64,000 nt of DNA from Rhizobiales bacterium UBA3584 (GCA_002375765.1 DFMV01000017.1:27012-91011), one strand, 5' to 3'; shown: positions 8,503 to 18,079, counted from the stretch's first letter. Numbers and translations are program-made. Notes: generated by a model not told the origin, from the letters alone.

Positions 8503-10008
8503 CTAGTTGAAGCCGATTTGCGACAGCTGCAATTGCTGGTTGGTGGCAATCGAGGGCATGAAGTCCAGCCGCTCGCTGACCCGGCTATGGCCGACCATGT
8601 GGAACAGCAGCACATCGGCCACCACTTCGTCCTGCACATAGGCGAACAGTTCAGACCAGAGCGCTTCGCGTTCTTCGCCGGTCGCCGCAGTTGCGCGCTC
8701 GATCAAATCGTCGGCATGCGGATCGGCAATGCCCGACTGCGTCCCATCGCTGTGGTACTTGAAGTACATCGAAAACACCGGATCGCCGCGACCATTGTCG
8801 TGCTGGGCCAGGATCAGCCGCGTGCCTTCGCTCTCGGGATAGGGCTTGGAGTAGAACTGCTCGTGCTCAGCCACTTCCACCATGCGCAGCGATGCGTTGA
8901 ACCCCACTTCGGTCAGCATCTGGGTCAGCGCCTCGGTGACTTCGGTCACATTGGGGAAGTTTTCCGTGCGGGCGATGATTTCGATGGGCAGGCTCACATC
9001 CACGCCATCCGCTTCGGCCTCGGCCAGCAATTGCCGTGCGAGGTCGGGATCATAGGCGGGCGGGGTGAGATCGCCATTCCAGCCCAGGGTCGTCGGCGGC
9101 ACTATCGCTACGGCAAGATCGGTTCCTTCCGACAACAGCGTGCCAATGAACGCCTCGCGGTCGATCGCCGCATTGAGCGCCTGACGCACGCGGATGTCGT
9201 TGGTCGGCGCGTCGGAGCTGTCGATGCGCAGATAAACGGTTTCCGAGTTGGGATAGGAAAAATCGGTCGCCGGGTTGGTGGCTTCAAGCTCGGTGATCTG
9301 CGGAGCGATATCGGCTTCCCCGGTTTCCACCATTGCGGCGCGGACCGCGGGCTCGGACCGGAATACATAGCGCGCCGAAGTCACTTCCGGCATCTCGCCC
9401 CAGTAATCATCGCGGCGCTCGAGCAGGATATGCTGTCCCGCCTGCCATTCGGTCAGGGCATAAGGACCGGTGCCAACAGGCTCGCGCACGAATTCCATCG
9501 GCGTTTCCGAGGGAACGATGGTCACCAGCGTCATGAGCAGCGGCAGGATCGGCTGAGCCGGATCAGCCGTCACGTCGACTGTCAGATCGTCGACGACGTC
9601 AAATGTCAGCTCCGTATCGGCGAAATAGCGGGCGCTCTCGCAGGTGATCTGATCGGAGAAAACCCGATCGAACGAGTGCTTGACGTCCTCGGCGTCGAAA
9701 GCCGAGCCGTCCGAAAAGGTCACGCCGGGACGCAGATTGAAGCGCCACACGCCATCGCCCATGTCTTCCCAGCTCTCGGCGAGACGCGGCATCAGCCCCT
9801 CGTCGCCGCGAACGTCGAGTTCGGTCAGCGTTTCGCTCACATTCTGCATGATGACGCGCCCGATATTGGAGCGGGTGGCCATGCACGGTTCGACGAGATC
9901 GAGTTCTTCGCTCAGAACCACCGTAATGTCGGTATTGTCCTGGGCCAGGGCCGGGCTTGTCGCAACAGACGCAACAAGCGCGCCGGCAATCAGATATCTC
10001 AGGGTCAA
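8503..10008 (-). CDS. ABC transporter substrate-binding protein, family 5 (DppA-like)
   Basis: Periplasmic binding protein of about 501 residues. I chose the TTG at 10008, which follows GGGAGG by about 6 nt and begins directly with a signal peptide (LRYLIAGALVASVATSPALAQ); ATGs at 10032 and further upstream would place a polar tail before it. The SBP_bac_5 pattern is clear (ESWEDMGDGVWRFNLRPGVTFSDG, then YYWGEMPEVTS, then RVRQALNAAIDRE). Members bind peptides, nickel chelates or oligosaccharides; here the ligand is inferred to be the precursor of the acid-sugar pathway. It is the first gene of the leftward operon. Confidence 0.92.
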   Translation of the reverse strand: MTLRYLIAGALVASVATSPALAQDNTDITVVLSEELDLVEPCMATRSNIGRVIMQNVSETLTELDVRGDEGLMPRLAESWEDMGDGVWRFNLRPGVTFSDGSAFDAEDVKHSFDRVFSDQITCESARYFADTELTFDVVDDLTVDVTADPAQPILPLLMTLVTIVPSETPMEFVREPVGTGPYALTEWQAGQHILLERRDDYWGEMPEVTSARYVFRSEPAVRAAMVETGEADIAPQITELEATNPATDFSYPNSETVYLRIDSSDAPTNDIRVRQALNAAIDREAFIGTLLSEGTDLAVAIVPPTTLGWNGDLTPPAYDPDLARQLLAEAEADGVDVSLPIEIIARTENFPNVTEVTEALTQMLTEVGFNASLRMVEVAEHEQFYSKPYPESEGTRLILAQHDNGRGDPVFSMYFKYHSDGTQSGIADPHADDLIERATAATGEEREALWSELFAYVQDEVVADVLLFHMVGHSRVSERLDFMPSIATNQQLQLSQIGFN

Positions 10009-10129
10009 GGCTTCCTCCCTTGGCAGCTTCATCGAGCGGCTGACCGGCGCTGCCGGGCGCTCAGCCGCAATTTTTTGGACCTTTCCGTACCGAAAGGACC
10101 GGCCGCCACTATTCACAGCCCGCACCAAT

Positions 10130-10258
10130 TTGTCAAACGCAAATCCATATTGTCATATTTGCTCACGCATATCGTTGATATAAATCTCTGTTCTTATTAC
10201 CTATTTTGCAAATCTGCAAAAATATCTTACAACTTTTTATAGCTGGATAACTTGACAA
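10130..10258. promoter_or_regulatory. AT-rich divergent control region of the acid-sugar island
   Basis: The 296-bp gap between the divergent binding-protein and BNR genes is much more AT-rich than the surroundings and must hold promoters for both transcripts. Visible elements are a 7-bp perfect inverted repeat TTTTGCA-AATC-TGCAAAA at 10204-10221 and a recurring TTGTCA word: TTGTCAAACG at 10130, TTGTCATATTTG at 10150, and its inverse TTGACAA at 10252. These are reasonable binding sites for the FCD regulator encoded at 3217, but no consensus for it is known. Confidence 0.5.
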
Positions 10259-10304
10259 CTTTATTGCGGCAGTGGAGGTATGACGGGAAAAACAAGGAGG
10301 AGCC

Positions 10305-11474
10305 ATGTCTCCCGACGACATCGCCAGGAACATGACAGGACAGCTCTCGGATCGCCCTGATGGCGGCCGGCAAGCCCTTCTGCCCTCGCCAATGGTACAG
10401 AACCATGCAGCCTTCATCGAGCGCTTCGAAGACGGGACGCTGGCCTGCCTGTGGTTTGGCGGGACGCTCGAGGGCAAATCAGACATTTCGATCTTTGCGA
10501 GCACGCTCGCCCCAGGGTCGGACACATGGAGCGCACCGGTCCGGCTGTCGGACGATCCGAACCGTTCCGAGCAGAACCCGGTGCTCGCCCATAACGGGCA
10601 CCATTGGCAGCTCTTCCATACGGCTCAGCCCGCCGGCAATCAGGACGAATGCCTGCTGCGGGCCCGGAACATCACCTTGACCGACGGCATCCTCACGGCC
10701 GGTGAGCCGCGCACCATCGATCTGCCGCTCGGCAGCTTCATCCGTGCCCGTTTCGTTCGCCGCGCCGATGGCGCATGGATGATGCCGGTCTTCCGCTGCA
10801 TTCCCCGCCCCGGTCAGCGCTGGAACGGCAGCCACGATACCGCCGCCGTCGCCACGAGCCACGACGATGGAAACACATGGACGCTCGAGGAGGTCCCCGG
10901 CTCCATCGGCTCGGTTCACATGACCATAGTGCCACTCGACGGAAACGAGATGGTCGCCTTCTATCGCCGCCGCCAGTCCGATTTCGTGCACCGCTCGGAA
11001 AGCCAGGATGGCGGACACACCTGGTCCGAACCGCGCCCCACCGACGTGCCCAACAACAATTCATCGATCAACGTCATCCGCCTCGCCGACGGCCGGCTGG
11101 CCATGGTCTGCAACCCGGCGTCCGCAGCCACCTCGCCCGACCGCCGGACCTCCCTTTATGACGAGATCGAAGAAGGCGACGACCGCCCAGACGCGACCGG
11201 CGGTTGCGCTCCGGTCTGGGGCGTGCCGCGCGCGCCACTCAGCCTTTGCATTTCGACCGATGGCGGCAAGACCTTTCCCCTCCGCCGCGTCATCGATGAC
11301 AGCGCCGGAACCTGCCTCTCGAACAATTCCGAGGACGGGCGCAACAAGGAATTGTCCTACCCTTATCTTCTCGAAGGCGAGGACGGTGATTTGCACGTGG
11401 CCTACACCTATTTCCGCAGGGCCATCAAATATGTCCACCTGCCCAAGGGCTGGATCGACGGAGAAACAGCGTGA
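10305..11474 (+). CDS. BNR-repeat sialidase-like beta-propeller protein, cytoplasmic
   Basis: The 389-residue protein has three recognisable Asp-boxes: SHDDGNTW (about 184-191), SQDGGHTW (about 231-238) and STDGGKTF (about 320-327). These mark a sialidase-type beta-propeller of the BNR_2 class. There is no signal peptide or membrane segment, so it acts on something already imported. AAGGAGG lies just before the ATG at 10305. It starts the rightward operon and overlaps the PdxA2-like gene by 4 bp. Bacterial relatives are annotated exo-alpha-sialidase or BNR hydrolase, but the fold also serves lyases and other hydrolases, so the substrate cannot be named. Confidence 0.82.
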   Translation: MSPDDIARNMTGQLSDRPDGGRQALLPSPMVQNHAAFIERFEDGTLACLWFGGTLEGKSDISIFASTLAPGSDTWSAPVRLSDDPNRSEQNPVLAHNGHHWQLFHTAQPAGNQDECLLRARNITLTDGILTAGEPRTIDLPLGSFIRARFVRRADGAWMMPVFRCIPRPGQRWNGSHDTAAVATSHDDGNTWTLEEVPGSIGSVHMTIVPLDGNEMVAFYRRRQSDFVHRSESQDGGHTWSEPRPTDVPNNNSSINVIRLADGRLAMVCNPASAATSPDRRTSLYDEIEEGDDRPDATGGCAPVWGVPRAPLSLCISTDGGKTFPLRRVIDDSAGTCLSNNSEDGRNKELSYPYLLEGEDGDLHVAYTYFRRAIKYVHLPKGWIDGETA

Positions 11475-12418
11475 GCGCCATCATCGGCATTACAATGGGC
11501 GACCCCGCCGGCGTCGGCCCCGAGATCACGGTGCGCGCCGTGGCCGAAATGGATGATGCCGGGCGTGAACGCACCCGCATCTACGGCCATCGCGCCACCC
11601 TCGAAGCCGCGGCCCGCGCCACCGGCGTCAGCCTCGATCTAGATGCACTGGTCATCGATTTCGAAATTGAAGGCGGCGCCCTCCCCTGGGGCAAGCTCGA
11701 CGCCCGCGCCGGCGATGCCGCCTACCGCTTTATCGCGGGGGCCGTCACCGACGCCCTTGACGATGCCATCGGCTGCATCGTCACCGCACCGATCAACAAG
11801 GAGGCCCTCAATCTCGCGGGCCACCATTATGACGGCCACACCGGAATGCTCGCCGCGCTGACGGGGCAGAAATCGGCCTTCATGCTGCTGGCGTCCGAGC
11901 GGCTGAAAGTCATCCACGTCTCGACCCACGTCTCGCTCAAGACCGCTATCGACCGCGCCACCCCCGCCCGCATTCTCGACACCATCCGCGCCGGCAACGA
12001 TCATCTCAAGCGCATCGGATACGAAAAGCCCCGCATCGCCGTTGCCGGGATCAATCCCCATTGCGGCGAAAGCGGCCTGTTCGGCACCGAGGATGACCAA
12101 CAGATTGTCCCCGCCGTCGACATGGCTCGCGCCGAAGGGATCGACGTCACCGGCCCCATTTCCGCCGACACCGTCTATCACCGGGCCTATAATGGCGCTT
12201 TCGATCTGGTGGTCGCCCAATATCACGACCAGGGCCACATCCCCATCAAGCTCGTTGCCTTCGATACCGCGGTCAATGTCTCGCTCGGCCTGCCCATCGA
12301 CCGCACCTCGGTCGATCACGGCACGGCCTTCGACATTGCCGGCACCGGCAAGGCCAACCACACCAACATGAATGCCGCCATCGCCTATGCGCGCCGGCTG
12401 GCTGCCGGGAGCAAATGA
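11471..12418 (+). CDS. pdxA2: PdxA2-like 4-phospho-acid dehydrogenase (PdxA family)
   Basis: The 315-residue NAD-dependent metal-binding dehydrogenase starts with a GTG overlapping the BNR stop. Family signatures are [10 protein letters not shown] near the N-terminus, the metal-ligand segment [11 protein letters not shown], the [12 protein letters not shown] loop, [12 protein letters not shown] with a second ligand His, and [12 protein letters not shown]. True PdxA makes a vitamin B6 precursor. The PdxA2 subgroup, encoded beside DUF1537 kinases, oxidatively decarboxylates 4-phospho-threonate or 4-phospho-erythronate to dihydroxyacetone phosphate. The kinase at 3934 and the absence of other pyridoxine genes favour PdxA2. 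Confidence 0.88.
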   Translation: MSAIIGITMGDPAGVGPEITVRAVAEMDDAGRERTRIYGHRATLEAAARATGVSLDLDALVIDFEIEGGALPWGKLDARAGDAAYRFIAGAVTDALDDAIGCIVTAPINKEALNLAGHHYDGHTGMLAALTGQKSAFMLLASERLKVIHVSTHVSLKTAIDRATPARILDTIRAGNDHLKRIGYEKPRIAVAGINPHCGESGLFGTEDDQQIVPAVDMARAEGIDVTGPISADTVYHRAYNGAFDLVVAQYHDQGHIPIKLVAFDTAVNVSLGLPIDRTSVDHGTAFDIAGTGKANHTNMNAAIAYARRLAAGSK

Positions 12419-13347
12419 TGAACCCCGCCCGCAATCTTCCCATAAGCGGCGTCTATTGCGCCGCCGCAACCCCGGTCCTTGCCTCTGGCGAACCCAACCA
12501 CGCGGCCTTTGCGATCCACGCCAAATCGCTGCTCGAAGAAGGCTGCGACGGCATCGCGCTTCTGGGCACCACGGGCGAGGCCAATTCTTTTTCCATTGCC
12601 CAGCGCCAGGCTTTGCTCGAGCATGTCATCGCTTCGGGCATCGACCCCAAACGCCTGATGCCCGGCACCTCCCAGACCAATGTCGCCGATAGCGTCGCCC
12701 TCATCCGGCACGCGGTCGAAGCGGGCGTTGCCGCAACGGTCGTCCTGCCGCCCTTCTATTACAAGGGCGTCACCGACGAGGGCCTGTTCCGATTCTATGC
12801 CGAGCTGATCGAGGGCGTGGCGAGCAACGATCTGCGCATCGTTCTCTATCATATCCCGCCCATCGCTCAGGTCGGGCTTTCGCTCGAGCTCGTGGGCCGG
12901 CTGCTCGAAAGCTTCCCCGGCACGGTGATCGGCATCAAGGACAGCTCGGGCAAACTCGAAAGCATGCAGGCCTTCGCCAATGCCTTTGAAAACTTCTCGG
13001 TTTTTGCGGGCGCCGATCCCTTCATGCTCCCGCTGCTGCGTTCGGGCGGCGCCGGCTGCATCACTTCGAGCTCGAACCTGATCGCCAACCATTTGCGGGT
13101 GGTCTTTGACAATTGGCACGACGCGACGCGCGCCGCCGAAGTCGATCACGCCCAGTCCCGTATCGAGGCCTGGCGCAATCTCTCCAACGCTTATGTTCAG
13201 CTCCCCACCGTCAAGGCCATGCTGGCCCGCCGCCGCAACCATGAGGGCTGGACGCGCGTCCGCCCGCCCCTCGTCCCGCTGGACGAGGCCCAGTGCAACG
13301 ACGTCTGGGCGCAGATGGCCGCGCTCGAGGAGCAGGACAATGGCTGA
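12415..13347 (+). CDS. Dihydrodipicolinate synthase/N-acetylneuraminate lyase family aldolase
   Basis: A 310-residue class I aldolase-family enzyme. The pyruvate-binding loop GTTGEA, the catalytic Tyr in LYHIPP and the Schiff-base Lys in GIKDSSG are all present, so it should be active. It is not the housekeeping DapA: it is embedded in a catabolic operon, overlapping its upstream neighbour by 4 bp and its downstream neighbour by 8 bp. Likely reactions are cleavage of a 2-keto-3-deoxy acid (NanA, KDG-aldolase types) or dehydration of a keto-deoxy acid. The exact substrate cannot be read from sequence. Confidence 0.88.
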   Translation: MMNPARNLPISGVYCAAATPVLASGEPNHAAFAIHAKSLLEEGCDGIALLGTTGEANSFSIAQRQALLEHVIASGIDPKRLMPGTSQTNVADSVALIRHAVEAGVAATVVLPPFYYKGVTDEGLFRFYAELIEGVASNDLRIVLYHIPPIAQVGLSLELVGRLLESFPGTVIGIKDSSGKLESMQAFANAFENFSVFAGADPFMLPLLRSGGAGCITSSSNLIANHLRVVFDNWHDATRAAEVDHAQSRIEAWRNLSNAYVQLPTVKAMLARRRNHEGWTRVRPPLVPLDEAQCNDVWAQMAALEEQDNG

Positions 13348-14479
13348 ACCGATGCTCTCGATGGCCCGCCCCATAACGCTCGCCCAGCCCAGGCGCCTTG
13401 AAATCGGCGCCGGTGCATTGTCCCGGCTGCAAGATTTCGTCAACGGCTTTTCCCGTGTCTTCGTCGTCGCCATGGCGCCCACCGCACCGTTCGTTGACCG
13501 CATCGGCATCAAATCTTCGGTCCATGTCCATCTCGACCTGCCCCCCGAGCCAGACCTGCCCGCGGTCGAGGCAGTGCTTGCCGAGGCCCGCCAGTTCCGC
13601 CCCGATCTCGTGATCGGGCTGGGCGGCGGCTCGGTCATGGATGTTGCCAAGCTTGTCGCCGTCCTCTGGGATGCCGAACAATCGGTCCCCGAGGTGGTCG
13701 GCGCGGGCAAGATCAATGGACGCCGCACCGCGCTGGTTCAGGTTCCCACCACATCGGGCACCGGCTCGGAAGCCGGAACGCGCGCGCTGGTGACCGACCC
13801 CGAAACCCTCGCCAAGCTGGCCGTCGAAAGCGAGCACATGCTTGCCGACATCGCCATTCTTGATCCTGAGCTGACCCATTCGGTGCCATCTGCCGTCACC
13901 GCGGCAACCGGCGTCGATGCCCTGGCCCATTGCGTCGAGGCCTTCACCAATATCAAGGCGCACCCCCTGATCGATGGCTATGCCCGCTTGGGGATCGAAC
14001 TGGTCGGACGCTATCTGCCCCGCGCCGTCGCCGATGGCACCGACACAGAGGCCCGCGCCGGCATGATGCTGGCCTCATACTATGGCGGGGTTTGCCTCGG
14101 TCCGGTCAACACAGCCAGCGGTCACGCGCTCGCCTACCCGCTCGGCACCCGCCTCAAACTCCCCCACGGGCTGGCCAATGCCATCATCTTCCCCCATGTT
14201 CTGGCCTTCAACGCCTCATTTTGCACCGAAAAAACCGGCGAAATCCTCTCGCTGCTCAACCTTGGCGCCGATACCAGTGCGGCCGGCGTTCTCCAGTCAG
14301 CCCATGGCTTTTGCAAACAGCTCGGCGTCGAAATGGATCTCTCCCGCCACGGCGCATTGCCCGATGCCCTGCCTGCCTGGGCCAGTGAAGCCCACGCCAT
14401 TCGCCGCCTCATGGACAACAATCCCCGCCCCATGAGCGTGGAGGACGTTCTGGGCATCTACCGGGCGGCAATGGGCTAG
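13340..14479 (+). CDS. Iron-containing (group III) alcohol dehydrogenase
   Basis: The 379-residue protein from the ATG at 13340 has the NAD-binding GGGSVMDVAK motif and PTTSGTGSEA. The four metal ligands expected from FucO-type enzymes are the Asp and first His in GVDALAHCVEA, the His of SGHAL, and the His of LPHGLAN. The additional His seen in FucO (AHPLG) is Tyr here (AYPLG). It is the last gene of the rightward operon and converges on the CYTH/CHAD gene with a 4-bp overlap. It probably interconverts an aldehyde or keto intermediate with an alcohol, for example an aldolase product. Confidence 0.9.
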   Translation: MAEPMLSMARPITLAQPRRLEIGAGALSRLQDFVNGFSRVFVVAMAPTAPFVDRIGIKSSVHVHLDLPPEPDLPAVEAVLAEARQFRPDLVIGLGGGSVMDVAKLVAVLWDAEQSVPEVVGAGKINGRRTALVQVPTTSGTGSEAGTRALVTDPETLAKLAVESEHMLADIAILDPELTHSVPSAVTAATGVDALAHCVEAFTNIKAHPLIDGYARLGIELVGRYLPRAVADGTDTEARAGMMLASYYGGVCLGPVNTASGHALAYPLGTRLKLPHGLANAIIFPHVLAFNASFCTEKTGEILSLLNLGADTSAAGVLQSAHGFCKQLGVEMDLSRHGALPDALPAWASEAHAIRRLMDNNPRPMSVEDVLGIYRAAMG

Positions 14480-15942
14480 CGCCAGAACGGTTTGAGACCA
14501 ATCAGGCCGTCACGAGCCGTTTCCGCTTTCTCGAGCGTATCGGTCGTGTCGGCTCCCGAAAGCACACCGTCGGCGCCTTCGGTGTCGCCCAGCCCATTCT
14601 TTGCCAAAAGACCCGGCGCCGCCGCAACATCGTTGAGCGTGCCCAACTGATCCTGGATCGCCTGCAGTCCATCGATGAACCGGCCATGACGTTTGGCGGC
14701 TTTCTTGCCGGTATAGAGCCCGGCAAAAAATTCGCTGCCATAGCGCAACCGCTTGGCCAGCTTGCGCGCCTCGTGCCGGTCCTCTTCGCCCAGTCCAGCG
14801 AGCCCCTTGCTGCTGTTTTTGAATTTCCGAAACGATTTTTCCAACGCATCGGCGGCAAATTCCCCGACCGAAATTTCGCCATCCGCATGCTGGGCGGCGC
14901 TGCGCCACGGCCCCACCGCCACCCATTCAGCCAGATCGATCATCAGCACCCGCGCCCGTGCCGACGCCAGGATTTCCTCGAGCGTGTCATGGGCCTCCTC
15001 GCGCAGGCGGGCCACCGCGATGCGCAATTGATTGGAGCGGGCCCGGCCGAAAAGGACGTCGAAATCGCGCACATCGCCCAATTCTCCCGCCAGCCATTTC
15101 AGCTCGTCCCGGAAATAGGCATATCGGTCATCATCAACCACCGGCTTGAACAGCGCAAGAGCCGAACGCAGCCGGCGCAGCCCCACCCGCACCTGATGCA
15201 GCGCCTCGGGCGAACGGCGCCGAAGCACGATATCCTCGTTGAGCCTGTATTGCCGCATGCACGCAGCCGCAATCGCGGCAAAGCCCTCCTGCACGCCCTG
15301 GCCGGCCGAAAGGGGTATGAATTCAGCCTTTGCGCTTTCCGCCGCCGCATCGAGCAGGCGATACCCCCGCTCCGATTTAGTCATCACTTCAAGCCGCAGG
15401 CTGACCAGCGCGTCGAGCTCGCGCGCCAACGCAAAAAGCGCATGCGGTTCGCCCGATTTGAGTTCGAGTTCGATTTCGCAGAATTCGGTCCTACGGTCGT
15501 CGGCAACCACAACACCCGTATCGAGCGCCAATTCGATAATGCTGCTCCCGCGCGCGATATCGATGCCCCTCCGCACCACCTCGAGAGAAAAAAGCGGCGC
15601 CAACGCATCAAGTGTCTGCGGCGGCAGGCCGGCCAACGGTGTGTCCGATCCCAGTTCGGGCCACTCGGACGCCACCTCCTTTTCCCACTCCTCGCGCGCA
15701 AAAAGCCCCGCCGCTCTGCCCTGCGCCGCCTTCACGGTCTGGACGTATCGCGCTCCGTCATATCGCGTCCTCAGCGACAATCCCGCCATGGCCAGCGAGC
15801 GCCCTGTCGTATCGAAATAGACCGAGTGCAGGTCCCGCCGGCTCATCTCTCCTTGCGCCTCGCCCCATTGAAGCGCCAGCCCCACGGCCTCGGGGGCAAC
15901 CTGCAGTTTGAGTTCGATTTCCTTGCCCATCGCAATTTCCAT
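14476..15942 (-). CDS. CYTH and CHAD domain protein
   Basis: A 488-residue protein with an N-terminal CYTH (triphosphate tunnel) domain, recognisable from the ExExK motif in KEIELKL and alternating acidic/basic strands over about 200 residues. A C-terminal helical CHAD domain (about 215-480) is rich in conserved His and Arg (HQVRVGLRRLRSAL, RHEARKLAKRLRYGSEFF). CYTH proteins hydrolyse triphosphates and CHAD domains bind polyphosphate, so a polyphosphate-linked triphosphatase is likely. The ATG four codons in (MGKEIEL) may be the true start. Confidence 0.92.
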   Translation of the reverse strand: MEIAMGKEIELKLQVAPEAVGLALQWGEAQGEMSRRDLHSVYFDTTGRSLAMAGLSLRTRYDGARYVQTVKAAQGRAAGLFAREEWEKEVASEWPELGSDTPLAGLPPQTLDALAPLFSLEVVRRGIDIARGSSIIELALDTGVVVADDRRTEFCEIELELKSGEPHALFALARELDALVSLRLEVMTKSERGYRLLDAAAESAKAEFIPLSAGQGVQEGFAAIAAACMRQYRLNEDIVLRRRSPEALHQVRVGLRRLRSALALFKPVVDDDRYAYFRDELKWLAGELGDVRDFDVLFGRARSNQLRIAVARLREEAHDTLEEILASARARVLMIDLAEWVAVGPWRSAAQHADGEISVGEFAADALEKSFRKFKNSSKGLAGLGEEDRHEARKLAKRLRYGSEFFAGLYTGKKAAKRHGRFIDGLQAIQDQLGTLNDVAAAPGLLAKNGLGDTEGADGVLSGADTTDTLEKAETARDGLIGLKPFWR

Positions 15943-16059
15943 CGGATCGGGAAAGGCCCATTCCGAACATGAAATGCATTTTGGAGCAATCGGGAACGGC
16001 TCAGCCGGTTTGGCATTAACCTTTCGGCAACCAAACTTAACGCGTCAGGGGCCCCGGCC

Positions 16060-16818
16060 ATGCTGTCGATTGAACCGCTTCGCACATCCGACATTGAGGC
16101 GACCGCGTCCCTGCATCGGAAAAATCTGCGGCTGGGCCTGTTTCCAAAGCTCGGTCGGCATTTCCTCGGTCTCTATCAGGAAAGCTTTGCCCGCTCTCCC
16201 TATGGCATCGCGCTTGTCGCCCGTGACGATGACGATCACGTCGTCGGCGCCCTGTTCGGCACAACCGCGAACGCCGAGCACTACCGCTGGGTGACCCACA
16301 ATTTCGGCTCCAGACTGGCGCTGGCCGGATGCGGCGCCATGCTCACCCGCCCCCAGGTGGCACTCGATTTCGCCCGCACCCGGATGGGGCGTTACGCCAG
16401 AGGCGTCGCCCGCCACATGGGCGTGCTGCCCTCCGCCTCCGCCTCCGCCGCCCAGCCCCGTGCGTCCCGCCCGGTTTCGGTGCTCAGCCATATCGTCACC
16501 GACGCAACCATGCGCCGGCGGGGTGTCGGCCGGCGGCTTATCGAAGGTTTTGCCAATCGCGCGACCGCACGCGGGGTCCACCGCGCGCTGCTGGTCACCG
16601 AGGAGGGTGGACTTGGCACCCCGTTCTTTGAAAGGCTGGGCTGCCGGCTGGTCGGTCAGCACAAAAGTCACGATGGCGCAATTTTAAGGGAATACAGGCT
16701 GATACTGGATGAGGAAGGTGCCTATGAGGATCTGGCAGGCGATCGCCGCGCTTATACTGTTGTGCACGCCTATCCAAAGCGGCTGGGCTCAGCCAGCATC
16801 CTTCCCGAACGCCCCTGA
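16060..16818 (+). CDS. GNAT family N-acetyltransferase
   Basis: A 252-residue frame with a GNAT fold. The acetyl-CoA loop RRRGVGRRLIEGF is at about residues 150-162 and the C-terminal strand pair TPFFERLGCRLVGQHKSHDG is present. A central insertion rich in Ala and Ser (residues about 125-140) is unusual. The last 32 or so residues, after EYRLIL, overlap the following gene by 95 bp or more and do not look like a GNAT terminus, so the frame may extend past the natural end of the domain. Substrate unknown. Confidence 0.8.
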   Translation: MLSIEPLRTSDIEATASLHRKNLRLGLFPKLGRHFLGLYQESFARSPYGIALVARDDDDHVVGALFGTTANAEHYRWVTHNFGSRLALAGCGAMLTRPQVALDFARTRMGRYARGVARHMGVLPSASASAAQPRASRPVSVLSHIVTDATMRRRGVGRRLIEGFANRATARGVHRALLVTEEGGLGTPFFERLGCRLVGQHKSHDGAILREYRLILDEEGAYEDLAGDRRAYTVVHAYPKRLGSASILPERP

Positions 16819-17659
16819 GATTGTCGCCCCGCCCACCCATCAGAACGGTGTCGAACCCCTATCGCCCAACGAAACCCATCCCAACGCCAAGCGCCTGGCC
16901 AGCCAGGCCGCGCTGGCGCTGACCACCTATTCGGCAGGCGAAACGACACAGCAAATTGCCGCGCGACTCGAGTTTGCAGGCGCCGCCGCATCCGAACTCG
17001 CGGCAACCTTTCACGTTCCGGGTGCTTGGTCGCGGGGACGCATCATCTATCCCCAACTGGGTGGCCTGGGCGCCGACGCCGCTTCGGTTATGGTTGTGGT
17101 CGAACAGATGGTCGGCACGGCCGAGGGCATACAGGTCTTTATACGCACCCTCGACATCAGGCTCGTGCTCTCTGGCACCAGCTGGCGGTTTGCCGAGCTC
17201 GCCTCGATCGGCGGCACGCTCGTCACCGAGCCCGCTGCGCCCTCGCCTCAGGCCCTTGCGGTCCTCAATGACCCCCGCATCGAAATGCCCGACTCGGCCC
17301 GTTGGGACATTCTTTCGGGGAGCATCTCCCCCGATCTGCTCGCCATAATGGCGCGCCTCGCCGACCGGACGCCCTTCGGCGTCGTAACGCTCTCCCAGGG
17401 TCACCCCTATGAAGTGTTCGGCACCAATCGTCAGTCCGATCACACCAGAGGCCGGGCCTTCGATATCTACAGGCTCGGCGACACGCTGGTTATCGATGGC
17501 AGGGCGCAAGGATCAATGATCCACCAGACCGTGCAATGGCTCTACCAGCAACCCGAAATCCGCCAGATCGGCTCCCCTTGGGCCCTCGACGGCGTCGGCG
17601 GCCGATCATTTACCGACCGGCTGCACCAGGATCACCTGCATATCGCCGTGTCCCGTTAA
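16724..17659 (+). CDS. Exported M15-like (VanY/MepA-type) peptidase family protein
   Basis: A secreted protein of about 311 residues from the ATG at 16724 (preceded by GGAAGG; another in-frame ATG is at 16709). The N-terminus MRIWQAIAALILLCTPIQSG is a signal peptide. The C-terminal part carries zinc-ligand motifs of the LAS/M15 peptidase group: HTRGRAFDIYR and HQDHLHIAV. This suggests a periplasmic peptidoglycan L,D- or D,D-peptidase. The start lies within the 3' end of the acetyltransferase frame, so translation is probably coupled. Confidence 0.78.
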   Translation: MRIWQAIAALILLCTPIQSGWAQPASFPNAPEIVAPPTHQNGVEPLSPNETHPNAKRLASQAALALTTYSAGETTQQIAARLEFAGAAASELAATFHVPGAWSRGRIIYPQLGGLGADAASVMVVVEQMVGTAEGIQVFIRTLDIRLVLSGTSWRFAELASIGGTLVTEPAAPSPQALAVLNDPRIEMPDSARWDILSGSISPDLLAIMARLADRTPFGVVTLSQGHPYEVFGTNRQSDHTRGRAFDIYRLGDTLVIDGRAQGSMIHQTVQWLYQQPEIRQIGSPWALDGVGGRSFTDRLHQDHLHIAVSR

Positions 17660-17674
17660 GCACCGGTCGAGCGC

Positions 17675-18079
17675 TCACGCCCGCCTGCGCTCAGGCTCCT
17701 CGGCCCCCGCTTGCGCACGATCATAAACGGCCCGCGCCTGCGCCACCTGGTCCTGGTGCTCGGCGGCCCAGTCCCAAAGCGCCCCGATCGGTCCGGTGAG
17801 CGTGCAGCCCATTTCCGTCAGCGTATATTCCACCCGCGGCGGGATTTCTGCGTAAACGGTGCGCGTTACCAGCCCGTCGCGCTCCAGATTGCGCAGGGTG
17901 AGTGTCAGCATACGCTGGGAAACCCCGTCGATGGCCCGGCGCAACTCGGAAAACCGCATGGTGCCGCCCTTGAGCCGACCCACCACCATCACGCTCCATT
18001 TGTCGCCGATCCGGTTGAGGATGTCCCCCATTGCCGTGCATACGGCTGCTTCGTCAGGCTCGACATTGGCCATGGCCAC
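17675..18079 (-). CDS. HxlR-family transcriptional regulator
   Basis: The 134-residue winged-helix protein has the HxlR core: a dimerisation helix, GDKWSVMVVGRLKGGTMRFSEL, the recognition helix GVSQRMLTLTLRNLERDGL, and the wing EIPPRVEYTLTEMG. It has one cysteine near the N-terminus (VCTAMGDIL), the position used by redox-sensing relatives such as YodB/HypR. It points away from the D,D-carboxypeptidase gene, with a palindrome at 18120-18136 in front of its own start. The target gene is not evident in this window. Confidence 0.9.
   Translation of the reverse strand: MAMANVEPDEAAVCTAMGDILNRIGDKWSVMVVGRLKGGTMRFSELRRAIDGVSQRMLTLTLRNLERDGLVTRTVYAEIPPRVEYTLTEMGCTLTGPIGALWDWAAEHQDQVAQARAVYDRAQAGAEEPERRRA

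Noticed and set aside
8518..10242. 574-residue open frame on the + strand
   Set aside because: Antisense to the ABC binding protein; composition rich in His/Arg/Gln as expected for a shadow frame.
10305..12418. Reading the BNR and PdxA-family genes as sialic-acid degradation and vitamin B6 synthesis
   Set aside because: The BNR protein lacks a signal peptide and there are no nan or other pdx genes; the DUF1537 kinase fits an aldonic-acid pathway better.
12385..13728. 447-residue open frame on the - strand
   Set aside because: Spans the junction of the aldolase and alcohol dehydrogenase genes antisense to both; no domain evident.
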